Source of the DNA: Owenia fusiformis
Taxonomy: Eukaryota > Annelida > Polychaeta > Sabellida > Oweniidae
Direction of reading: 5' to 3'
NCBI GenBank assembly: GCA_903813345.2
Contig: CAIIXF020000006.1
Coordinates: 2,478,001-2,542,000 of the forward strand
Length of the DNA stretch: 64,000 bases
In this document: positions 13,401 to 23,700 of the stretch, piece by piece
Layout of the letters: each line of letters starts with the position of its first letter
How positions within the stretch are numbered: position 1 is the first letter of the stretch
Notes under the pieces: model-generated
Seen by the model: only the letters and a program-made list of their open reading frames with translations
The model's database searches: none
What the model was told of the DNA's origin: nothing
Program-made: the position numbers and the translations under genes

Positions 13401-13641
13401 AGCAATGTTTTTTTCTGAACAAAGTATTGTATTCTATGGACTATCTAGACGATGGTGTTACGAATGGATATTTGGGTTAAGACAGTTTCATGTACTTCGT
13501 GACATCGTTTCAAGAAAAATATATCGTGTATGACATCATATATCTAGACCTTTATCTCAATCAATAAATGAATTGGCTAGAATGTCACATACCCGAAAGA
13601 CCACATAGGATCCAAATAGAGGCAATGAACAGCAAATTCAT
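7489..13641 (-). CDS. ZP-domain transmembrane glycoprotein, paralogue 1 (494 aa, 10 coding exons)
   Basis: Coding exons on the minus strand: 13641-13593, 13329-13201, 12103-11822, 11406-11120, 10548-10400, 10238-10087, 9783-9684, 9476-9308, 8372-8216, 7676-7489. All have AG acceptors and GT donors, and the phases join to 1485 nt. Order: signal peptide (MNLLFIASIWILCGLSG), EB-like cysteine module (~18-59), EGF-like module starting FDCRRRNSDCENG (~62-154), ZP-N (~155-190 onward), ZP-C (to ~380), furin site RKRR at 401-404, one membrane helix (~452-474) and a short tail. This is the classic layout of secreted or apical filament-forming ZP proteins, which are cleaved at the furin site and polymerise. 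The exon layout matches the neighbour at 17761-25965. The exact role (egg coat, cuticle, epithelial or mucus matrix) cannot be told from sequence. Confidence 0.85.
7948..8100. repeat. ~150-bp imperfect palindrome in ZP gene 1 intron
   Basis: ATAAATACC and GGGCTAG..GGCACAAA on the left (7964-7995) face TTTGTGCCTAGCCC and GGTATTTAT on the right (8045-8070). Outer arms around AGGTATA/TAATACCT extend the pairing. It looks like a hairpin (MITE-like) insertion in the intron between exons 10 and 11. Confidence 0.7.
10621..11009. mobile_element. MITE-like element, TAAAGCC..CATACACCA family, copy A
   Basis: The left end TAAAGCCCAACATACACCAT and the right end (ATTGGTGTATGCTAGGCTTTA, reversed) are inverted repeats of about 20 bp with a few mismatches. 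The interior has degenerate short repeats around CCCCAT and GAGTCCC/GAGTCGC. It lies in the intron between exons 5 and 6 of ZP gene 1. A related, much larger copy lies at 21911-24649. Confidence 0.65.
11530..12700. repeat. Inverted-repeat segments flanking and within ZP gene 1 introns
   Basis: 11640-11700 (AATTGTCTGAAACAAAAATGG...) reappears inverted at 12470-12540. The words TTCCACATTTCATTTACAT (12246) and AATGTACATGGT have inverted partners at 12560-12605. An outer pair GGTGCCATGGT (12150) / ACCATGGCACC (12684) bounds a ~550-bp element-like unit at 12149-12697. The repeat pairs bracket coding exon 12103-11822, so at least two related MITE-like insertions are likely. Confidence 0.5.
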
Positions 13642-14002
13642 ATTGTATTTTTAAATCTGAAATAAAACATTTGCATTTTACAAATACTATTTAGTATTGT
13701 ATAAAAGGAACCTATATGATGTACATCTACTTACTTTAGAAATATTTAAATGTTTAACACAATCAATTTCTTTATTTTATCCGAATTACTTGTAAATGAA
13801 TAAACAAAAAAACCTTTTGACTAGAAATGTAAATAGATTCCAATCCTGTGATATTATATCTTTATCTTTATGATTTAGAAGAATTGATTTAATTACCTGC
13901 CTTAAAATATTCTTATCTCAGTGACATAAACATTCTTTCTTGAAACTGATTTTTTCAAATAGCGGCCCAAATTGTAACAAAAACGCAAGTCTCAAACGAT
14001 TG

Positions 14003-14806
14003 TTACCCTACTATCACACCAAACTAGTTCTCACTACGTTCTCAAAAACTGGCTTCAACTGTGTACGAACGGACTGGACCTACTAAGAACCGTTTGGGAT
14101 CCCTTAACAAACTTCATCGAACGTACTCGAACGGGTAGGTCCTCTAGAACTTAGACAATGCTCAAAATGTTCTCGTGGTCGTCACCTTCTACAATTAGAA
14201 CGAGTGACAACGTACTAACGACGAGCTGGACGTACTACGAACGGAACCGTCGTACTTCAATCCTACTAGGGACGTTTTAACAACGAGTTGAATTGTCTGA
14301 GGACGTGTTGAGAACGAGGTAGAACTAATTGCAAACGGGTTTAAACTGATTGAGAACGTATTTAACACTGCTTATGAACGAGTTAGCAAAAATATAGCTA
14401 TCACACCAAACAAGTTGCCACTGCGTTCTTCAAAACTTCGTGCGAACGGAATGAACGTAGCTGCAACTTTCTAAGGTCTATTTACGAACTTTATGATCGT
14501 TCTCAGACGGGAATGTGATTTTAGAATTTTGAATCGATTCAAAATTCGATGGCGACCATAACGTTCTGTAATCAGGTCATGTTGACCTTCTAGACTAAGG
14601 GACGCGTTCTTCTACGTTGCACACCGACGTGGTGCGACCTGAACGAACTGCGAACGAGAAGGACGTATTGAAGACTGTTTAAGAACGAAGAAGCTAATTA
14701 TTTCAGACATATTTCCCGACCACAGCCAGATTGAGCCCGTTTTACGACGTTTTCGTAGGACTGGCAAGAACGGGTAAGAACGAGTTTGGTGTGATAGGGG
14801 GGTTAA
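14003..14806. mobile_element. PIF/Harbinger-like non-autonomous element, copy 1
   Basis: The left end CCCTACTATCACACCAAACT (from about 14006) and the right end AGTTTGGTGTGATAGGGGGG (to about 14803) are inverted repeats. TTA stands directly outside both ends, fitting the 3-bp TWA target duplication of PIF/Harbinger. An internal second copy of the TATCACACCAAAC motif near 14400 hints at a composite or rearranged interior. No transposase frame is present. It sits in the 5' UTR intron of ZP gene 1. Copy 2 is at 52482-53984. Confidence 0.7.
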
Positions 14807-15269
14807 TAAATAAACTTGTATACAAACTTTAATATTATTGTTTATTGTTTCTTTTATTCCCGAAAATTAATCGGAGCAACAAACATAATAATTACAATAC
14901 AGTTACTTTATACAATAGAGAATAATCATGAAATGTAAGAATAATATTTGCATTATTTTTTTCATTTTCCTGCAATCAAACCACTTATTCATCATTTTTG
15001 AATGTTTTCTAAAATTCATTGTAAATATAAAATTCTTCACAAAGTTTTGAGAATTACTCACCTTTGCATAGAAATAGTAAAGGAAACTTTTATTAAGTGT
15101 AGATCAGTACTCGATGATTACTGGAACAAAATTTGACAAACATTTAAAGTATTTATTGTTTTTAATAATATATATTGTTCTGAACAGATTCATGAAAGAA
15201 ATTGAGTAATATTATGTATAACATATAATACTTACGCCAGTTGCGGTAAACTGTATTCGTCAAACTCAC

Positions 15270-15340
15270 CTCGATCGACTGCCTTGAATATCACGGTCTA
15301 AGATACGAGACACGCCTTATTCCCACAAAACAATGTTTGT
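15270..15340 (-). other. Putative 5' UTR exon of ZP gene 1
   Basis: On the minus strand, ...CGATCGAG is followed by a good donor GTGAGT (15269 downward), and the start-codon exon has an acceptor at 13656. This suggests a non-coding first exon near 15270-15340; its upstream limit is not visible. Confidence 0.35.
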
Positions 15341-16684
15341 TCACTTCTGAAACAAAATTACTAGAACGTGATGTTCATCTATGTAAATATATCTTCATTT
15401 TTTATAGAATTAACCCTCTGTTTCGTTTTGTAAAGGTTTGAAGGACATTGATCATCATGCATGTTGTTAAACACTGAGAGTATGAATGATGTTTCTACGT
15501 AATTGCTGTTTAATTGTATTTTTCATTTTGTACCACCATCTTGGTAAATACGGTAAATCAAGTACAAAGAAGTTGTAATAAGTTGCGAAATATAATTATA
15601 ATAGACGATATAAAAATCAAAAAAATATTTCATAACAAAATAATACAAAAATTATGATTATCATAAGGGGAGGGGAATATTTGAAGTTTTCTTAATCAAA
15701 GCGAATGATTAAATGTCAAGCGCATGCAGAATGATGTTTTCTCCGGTCAGAATAGCAAATAAAAAAAAGTTTCACAAATGGCACGGTTGCAATAAACTTT
15801 GGAATTTATTTAGTAAAATCTGAAACGAAAATAAATATTAGCGATATTTATAAAGCCATAAGTTCCTTTAATGTGAATGCAGAAGTTTATTTTTTGATTT
15901 ACTGTATATAATCTATATTTTAACACATTTTAAATATTAAGATACTCCCCTCCATAAGTTTGGCAACCTTAGCTCCCCCACTGAACTACTTGTTAAAGCT
16001 TCTTTACCTATGGATCTTTATTTACTTAACCTGCAATGAAAATACTTATACTATTGATGGAAACGGAATTTGACTTTATTTCCAATACCTCCAAATTTTC
16101 TCAATTTTTTCCTCAATTACAATAAGTCGAAAATTGATGATAAATTTGATGAATTTTTGAAAACGTCCCAATGGACAAAGTTTTTAATAACGTTTTTCAT
16201 GCTGGTAATTTATTGATATTTATGTTAGGGTTAATGCTAACGAAGTTGAAATATTCAAGAACCATGTAGACGTTTTGAATTACTAGTAACAGAAGATTAA
16301 ACCAAAAGAGAACAAGGAAAATTTGCCTAAATTAAGTTTTTGATGCTGTATAAATTGATGCCCCACTTCATCGCATCGCATCACATCGTTCCAAAGAGAT
16401 CATATAGAACTAATTGGATGAAAGGTTTTATATAACATGGGCATGTTTGAATGATGAACAAAAAATACTGTCACAGCATGCCGGGTGGGCCAAGAAAAAA
16501 GAAATTGGGCCCAACAATTTTGTAAGGCCTCAACGAGTGGGCCTTTTTGGGCATTTACAAGGCCAATTATGAAATTATTTAATTCTTCGCAATCATTTTC
16601 GGATTTTAAATCTACCTCCATCCTTGTTAGCTTCTGGATCCGCCAGTGCATCTTTATTTCTCTTCTTACTATAAATGAATAAAC
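15341..16684. other. Intergenic, no gene seen
   Basis: AT-rich sequence between the two complete ZP genes. No exon recognised. 16400-16684 is probably the body of the tRNA-derived SINE that follows. Confidence 0.4.
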
Positions 16685-16765
16685 ACAAGGAGCACACGCG
16701 TCTCGAACTCGCAACCTCGTGGTTACGGCGCCCAATCGCCTAGCCTGAACGTGCTGGCGCCAAAG
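16685..16765 (-). mobile_element. tRNA-like head of a SINE (or tRNA pseudogene)
   Basis: On the minus strand the sequence shows an A-box-like TAGGCGATTGGG and, about 30 nt later, a B-box-like GAGTTCGAGAC, flanked by a possible acceptor stem (AGCACGT / GTGTGCT). Downstream sequence continues into a non-tRNA body with a GGCGGATCCAG word. No believable anticodon loop is seen, so a SINE promoter head is preferred over a functional tRNA. Confidence 0.6.
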
Positions 16766-16869
16766 TCCTCTCAGCCAACTCAGTCAAGTCAAGTCAGTCT
16801 GTCTCTCTTTCTGGATATCTCCTCCTAAACCAGTCAAACTACTCCTTTGCTACTCATAATTGGGTACTC

Positions 16870-17135
16870 TTAAAGGTCAAGATAAACGTTTATCAGTTTT
16901 AGGTCATTCCAAGGTCAAATGTCAATATCTAGATATTTGGCGTTTTAAGGACCTATGTAGCTGTTGTGACTCTTGACGACCTATGATCAGGAAACTTGAG
17001 GTCAACTTTTAAATGGGTCAAGGTAATTTTAAGGTGAAAAGGTCAATATTTAAGTGTTTGGCTTTTAGAGACCCTTGGCGTTGATGTGGTCTTTGACAAC
17101 CAATTTTTAAGGTGACGTTAGGTCAAAGTTACATT
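16870..17135. repeat. ~120-bp tandem repeat rich in AGGTCA
   Basis: Two to two and a half degenerate units, each with GGTCA words, TGTTGTGACTCTTGACGACC-like and ATTTGGCTTTTA-like segments (near 16920 and 17045). The single-unit spacer of the foldback elements at 36698-36808 and 50577-50691 matches this unit (AGGTCATTCCAAGGTCAAA, CAGTATCTAGGTATTT-like). Confidence 0.6.
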
Positions 17136-17760
17136 TTGTGGTTACATGATATTCTGTTTAACTCGAACGGGTAGATTGATAGTGACATGTAAAGACTTTA
17201 AAATTAATATATGCCAATGTGAGAACATTTATTTACGATAGCATATGTCGTAACAGAATTGTTGCTTACAGGTTTTTAAAATTATGTGATATTAAATGTG
17301 CAAGTTATTTCTTTCAAATTCTTTCATGATTTTCTTCATCAGTTTCTTGTTTTATGGACAGCGACTTCGGCTTTTCGATGTATGTTGAGCTTTTTGACAT
17401 CATTGATGTCAAGTACAGTACAAGTTAAGGTCGTTTTTTGTAAGTCATACTCCGAGATGTTGGAAGTGCCTTCTCTTAAACTGGTTGTGCTTCTACATCT
17501 TTACTTTCCTTAAAATTGTGTTTTATAATGGCCTTTGGTACTTCCATTTCGGCATATTTCCCTATAATTCTGGTTGAGTTTATATCTATTTGAGATATCT
17601 CTCCTTTCTCTTAGTCAAAAATCTTTATCGTTGGCTTTTTCCTTTCTCGCATATGGAATACTAGTACAGTTAAGAATACCATATGAACATTCTTTAGAGT
17701 TTCTCAATATTACATGTATGTATTTGATATCTAGATTCCAAATTTTCTCGTAATCATGTA

Positions 17761-20700
17761 TCAAGATTTGCACTTATACACCAATATCATTGCTATTGCA
17801 ACCAAAGTAAACAGTGTTACAAAAACTATAACAACAGCATAGAATATAAAACTTCCCATGCATCTTTTCATTGTCAAGTCTGTTCTTGTGTATTGTGTGA
17901 CACTTGTGTCATCTGAAACAAATAATTGCATATATTTATAAAGGATATGTTATCACGATTTCTGTAAGTTTTGTAGATGTTTAAACCACCAGTTGACAAA
18001 CTTGAGAAAACGCAAGTAAGTTCCCTATTTAGATATTCAAGAGACAAGTTTCTCAGAGTTTCAAGTCCATTATCTAGTTCACTGTACCTGAGTATGGACC
18101 TTTGATGAAATGTGAAATATCAGTCACTGTTATAAGTGTGGATGCAGCATATGGCGCATGCTCTGAATGATCTTTACTTAATGTTTGTCTGCGTTTTCTT
18201 CCATATCCTTGGTCTGATACAGTTCCCCCTAAACCACTCCGACAGGTTATCTACAAAACGAAAATTAAAACTTATATTCAATTGTTTTTGTTATACTAAC
18301 TTACGTTCTTGCGATTTATATAGGTTACTTGCTATTTCTATTCTCTTATGGTACGAAGATGTCACCATGATGTTTTTAATTCTTTAGGGTACCAGCAATA
18401 TTAAATCGTATCCCGGATTTAATCGATCCTTAACCAAACACAATCTTCTTTATTAATAAAAAATTTACAAAATGGACGTACAGGATCGCATACGTTACTT
18501 GTAGGCTTGCAAAGGATTAATTCACATAAAAACCAAACGTTTGCTGTGTCAAAGCGGAACGCCCGGAGTGTCAGTTCCGTCACTTGAAGCGTCTTCGACA
18601 GCGGATTCTTAAAATTGACGTCAACAGCGGCAGGATCGGCACATCTACATTCACAAAAAACAAAATTATTTTTTGATTATAATAATGTGAAATTTTACAA
18701 TCGTAGTTTATTAAGCAAGTGATCTAGTGTTATAATATACAAGGGTCGATCCAGATATTCTGATAAAAATGCTCTCATTTCTTTATTTTTGGAAGTTATT
18801 ACTTGTAATTTGGACAGACAAAAGATAATTTATTTTGGCAAAATATATAAAAATATAAATTTTATTCCTTCATAACTCTCTTCACGGGAGAACTTTTTCG
18901 TTGCCATGGTAACGGCACCTGGGACAATAAAACTAGAATAAAAAATTCACTACAAAATCAAGAGTCTCACAGACTGATTAAATCAACTATTATGTCCTTT
19001 ATGTACGCATGCGATCAAAATAATGTCCTTGTGCAGCCACACATCGTCTATGTCTATCAACCCAGCGCGTATATACATCATTGCAGTCAGGGAAGTTGGT
19101 GTGCAGGGAACGCATAACTGCCTGTTTCATCTCATTGACATCATGAAAACGCCTGCCTTTGAGGTCACTCTTCAGTTTCCCAAAAATCGCAAAATCCAAT
19201 GGCGCTAAATCAGAGGAATATGGGGGATGACCAAGCAGCTCCATACCCAATGCTCTCTCTGATAGCAGTTTGCACACATTCACTTCGGTGAGATGGGGCA
19301 ATATCGTGGTGGAGGATGAAGTCAGTCAGATCTCTGTCAGGGCGATGTTTATTCACGGCTTTTCTCGGATTTGACAAAACTTGCTCAAGTGATTTGATTT
19401 GAGCCAGCTTCTATTTGCTCACAATGGACAATTGTCTGTTGTGATGTCACAAAACACTTAATTGATTGTAGGTGCACCTGCTAAAATGCTAATTGAAGAA
19501 TATTTGACTCTAAAATGAGTCATAATGGATATAAAAGTATGTAAAGACAAAATATGAAGAGACGGAAAAGCTACTTGTCCCAGGTCGCGTTTCCATGGTT
19601 ACCAATTTTTTACCCTAGCAACGCATTAGTGCCCGTATGTTGACTAAACTTACATATTTTATGAGCAATTAAATTATCCTCATTTTGTGCAAGTTTGATG
19701 TTATAACTCCCAAAAATAAAAAATTGAGAGCATTTTTATCAGAATATCTGGATCGACCCTTGTATATGGGTCACATACCCCGATGAGACCAATGACACTG
19801 AGAGCAATGATCCGGGAGGGTAGGAAGTTGACGGTGGGAGATTCTGGGCTGTACAGCTTTGAACAAAATAATCAGAGTATGCTGTAAAAGAAAACAATAA
19901 CAGTTCCACAACAGAAATAAAAAAAAACAGAACAAAATGTAAATCGCCATGTTCCCACCGCACCTCGGTATTTAGTGTGTTCGACCGACGGATGCCGAGT
20001 GAACGAAAACGGTAACTCGCATCATCCATCGACAGCTTTTTAATTTTCTCTGAAAAATTGGTCACGATATCAGTTAGCTAATTGTCGTTTGAACGTAATT
20101 AAAGGCATTCGTATAATGTTATAATAAAAAAATGTTATAATTATAATTTGAACTCGACATGCCGTTAACTCAAAATATTTTCAAATATTTTTTAACAATG
20201 AACTTTTTTCAGAAAATAAGATTTGTTAAGATGTTGCTTATTTATATCTGATTTAACAACTGAGGTCTATATATTATAACATACCTGAAGTATTAAGTAG
20301 TTCAAGTTTTAGTTTTACTGTAATTCCAACAGCGACAGAACCAATAAGTGGTATTCCAAATTCATCAGTCGTAGACAATTCTATTGAACTTTGTAGTTGC
20401 GCACTGTTTAGTCCACCATCTTGACGATTTCTAAATATGAATGAGTACACTATTTGTAATCATAATTGGCACTGGTGCTGGGTCTACTACTTTTTGATTC
20501 TCGATCTCATTTGTCACAATGCACATTGCATTGGTTGGTGGCATTTACATTAAGTTTAGAACGGACATTGCATTTATACTACACCGACGCCGACTGCGGA
20601 AACATACATACGCAATACGCATTAATACACTCCTTTTAAAAAGCTTGAAACTACAAAATGTATTTCACCGCTGTTTATGTTGCTATTTCAAAATATCACA

Positions 20701-23700
20701 CAAGTCATAATTAATTTCTGACCTTTTATAAAAAAAAGGGGGAATCTGGGTGTCAAGCTTTTAGATGAGGGTGTACTGCACTTACAGGCTGGTGATAGGG
20801 GAAGATGACGAGACCTGAGATGACGGCCCACTACTTGGATGAAGACATTGTATGGTGTAAATATCATCCAGAGAAGTTCTGTACAACTCGTATTGTACCA
20901 CAACTTTTAGTTCAACTATAGATGTACTCGTCTGGAAAACATGCAAATACAGTATACCTACAGTTTCCTTCATATTAAGTTTGTCGACTATTTCAGACCC
21001 AATAATGAACGCGAGGACAAACATGAACAGGCTTTAGTACACAATTCAATGAAAGTCTGGGTTGCCAAACATTTGGAATTGGTGTATTCTTGAAATTGTA
21101 AAATTAAAATGTGTAGTTAAGAATTTCTTATTTTCGGCCTACATCGGCAAAAACTGAATATCTTGTGGAAAAATGAGAAAAAAAATTCAAACCTATTTCC
21201 TGACTTTAGAATAATGTTCTTGAAGATTTTGCAGATAACAAACCAAAAGGCTTTAACAGTACAATGACATGTTTTACAACATAACGGTAGGAGTCTACGA
21301 ATTATGTGAGGATAACAGGAAAATAGAACTCACTGCACTGTCATATTGGTTTCCAGTTAACGGATCGAAGCAATCATAGGTGCTTATGAAATCCAACACA
21401 TTAGTAGCTGACCCTTGAAACATTTGTGATGTTGGGAGATTGCTTGGATCAAATGCACATGATGCATCTCCCTCTTTGTTTTCTACGTATATTTTCCCGT
21501 TGAAATCCGAGTGTTGACCTGATGTTATATAGGGGTTCATCACAATCTGTATACCAGATGGGTCGCTGCAGTCAGCATACACTGCAGAAATGGAAGAATA
21601 AACAACTACATGAAAAAATTAAAACAATTTGTGACTGATTTAACAATAAGATTGTTCAACAAAAAAGTAACTTTTTCAAGGTTTATCAAATATCAAATAA
21701 AACTTTTCTTTCTGGTTCCTACCTCGATTGATACTGCAGTCGTTGCCATAGAAATCCACTTTACAAATACAATTAATGTCAACGCCATCAACTTCACAGG
21801 CAAGTGTCCCATCACTGCTGCACGGAATACTAGAACAAGGTGTCAAATCTGCCTGTCTGTTGGCTAGATTAAAGGTTAAATTCAAAGATGTCAGTAAGAG
21901 AAAGAGTAAATGCTAATGCCAGCCAATATACACCAATGGGGCAAAATCCCACTTGCCCCATCGAGTCCCAACTTGCAGTATTGTATTGTATTGTATTGTA
22001 TCTTTTATTCCTCCACAAGGGAGAGCAAACATATAAAGTTACATCATTTTAATATACAAAAATTATAACTACAAAGGAACATATTTAAAAAAACAGTGCT
22101 TGAGTTCATTGCCAATATCATGATTATCGACATGTGATTTCTCATAGTGCAATGCTAGGTAAATACAAGGATCAGGATTTGATTACTTTAAAGTAACTGT
22201 CTAAATGAAAGAGAGATGTAGCACACTCGATGATGAATTGATCGTAAATATCATCATTTATGAAAATATCTACTCTACTACCGAGTATAGTTTGTTCAAA
22301 AATATCTTCAGAAGCTGATAACAGCTTAACGCTATCATTGACTGGCAAAATGTCAACTAAATGTTCAAGAAAATCTTTTTTTTTTAGACCCAGTGCCAAA
22401 AATTCGCGGGATTTCGCGGGACATCCACCTTAATTCGCGTGATTTCGCGGGACATTTAAGGGATTTGCGTGATTGCGCTAATAGGTCAAATTTTGATCAA
22501 ATTCGCGGGATTTCGCGGGACCATTCGAGGGACAAAAACACTAATTGCGGGACAGTTAACAGGGTTACCACCAAAGACTTCATAAAGGGACAGATTTTTT
22601 TTAGACAAAGTGCCCTAAATTCGCGGGATTTTGCGGGATATACACCTAAATTTGTGGGATGTCGCAAGACATTTTTGAAAGGGATTTACGTGATTGGGGC
22701 TTAATGTAAAAGTTCTCAAATCAAACTTTCAGATACTGATTTATCAAATATAATGCACTTAACTTAAGTAAACCTCAACACAATTGCACACAATACGCAT
22801 AGAAATATAATTAAACTACAGGGTGGTCAAAAATATGGAAACACTAATACCATTTTCCTCATATCTTTGTCATTTAAAAAAATAACTCCCTGATATTTTA
22901 TACTTTTGTACATCATTCAATTTGCTTCCAGCCTATTTTATTTCACGACCATCAGATTGATAGTCACAATGTTACAGTACTCTAAAGAACATGCCCAGTG
23001 GCCACTATTGGGTTGTGAGGAAACTTGACTCATCGTCTAAAATGTCCCTACCTGTGGGGATATGGCAGAGATAGAGTATATGAGAATGACCTCAGGACAA
23101 TTGCAAACCTCAAAAGTGAGATAATTTGTGTCATTCAGGCCATACCTGCTGAGGAATGCATTCGGCTCATTGACAACTGTGCTGTTTTGCTCTCAGCGCG
23201 ATAATGGCCAAATCAGAAGCATGTTATTCTAAGTGCTGTAAAATTGTGTCTATCAGTCCAATGGTCATGAAATATGGTAGGGTCGTAGAAAAGTAATGAT
23301 GTATAAATGTGTGAAATATCAGGGAGTAATTTCTTAAAGTGACAAAGATATAAGAAAAATGCAGGGTTTCAATTTTTGACCACCCTGTAGCAAAAAACCA
23401 CGCTTTAGTTGTGAGTACCGTAATCCAACACGAAATTCAAAAATTCTGAACAATACTTTGCACTTATGGTGTTCGTGACCAACTATGAAACATTTACTTC
23501 CCCATAGTGTTACATATTAAAATGTACCTATTCATATTGGGGTTCGATAAATCTACATCAAATTATAGGGAGTCAGGTTTCTTTTCGAGATATCAGTGTT
23601 CATTTATTGGAACTCGCGTTTGCTAACATTTGCTCAGTTCTTAAATGAAGACCGTGACACGCGTAGTAAAAAGGCCAACGTTGGAACTATACGTGACATA

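Noticed and set aside
16400-16735. 111-codon minus frame
   Set aside because: It crosses the tRNA-like head and body of a SINE and has no recognisable domain.
22393-22704. 103-codon plus frame rich in SRD and GISRD
   Set aside because: It is a translation of the TTCGCGGGATTTCGCGGGACA repeat.
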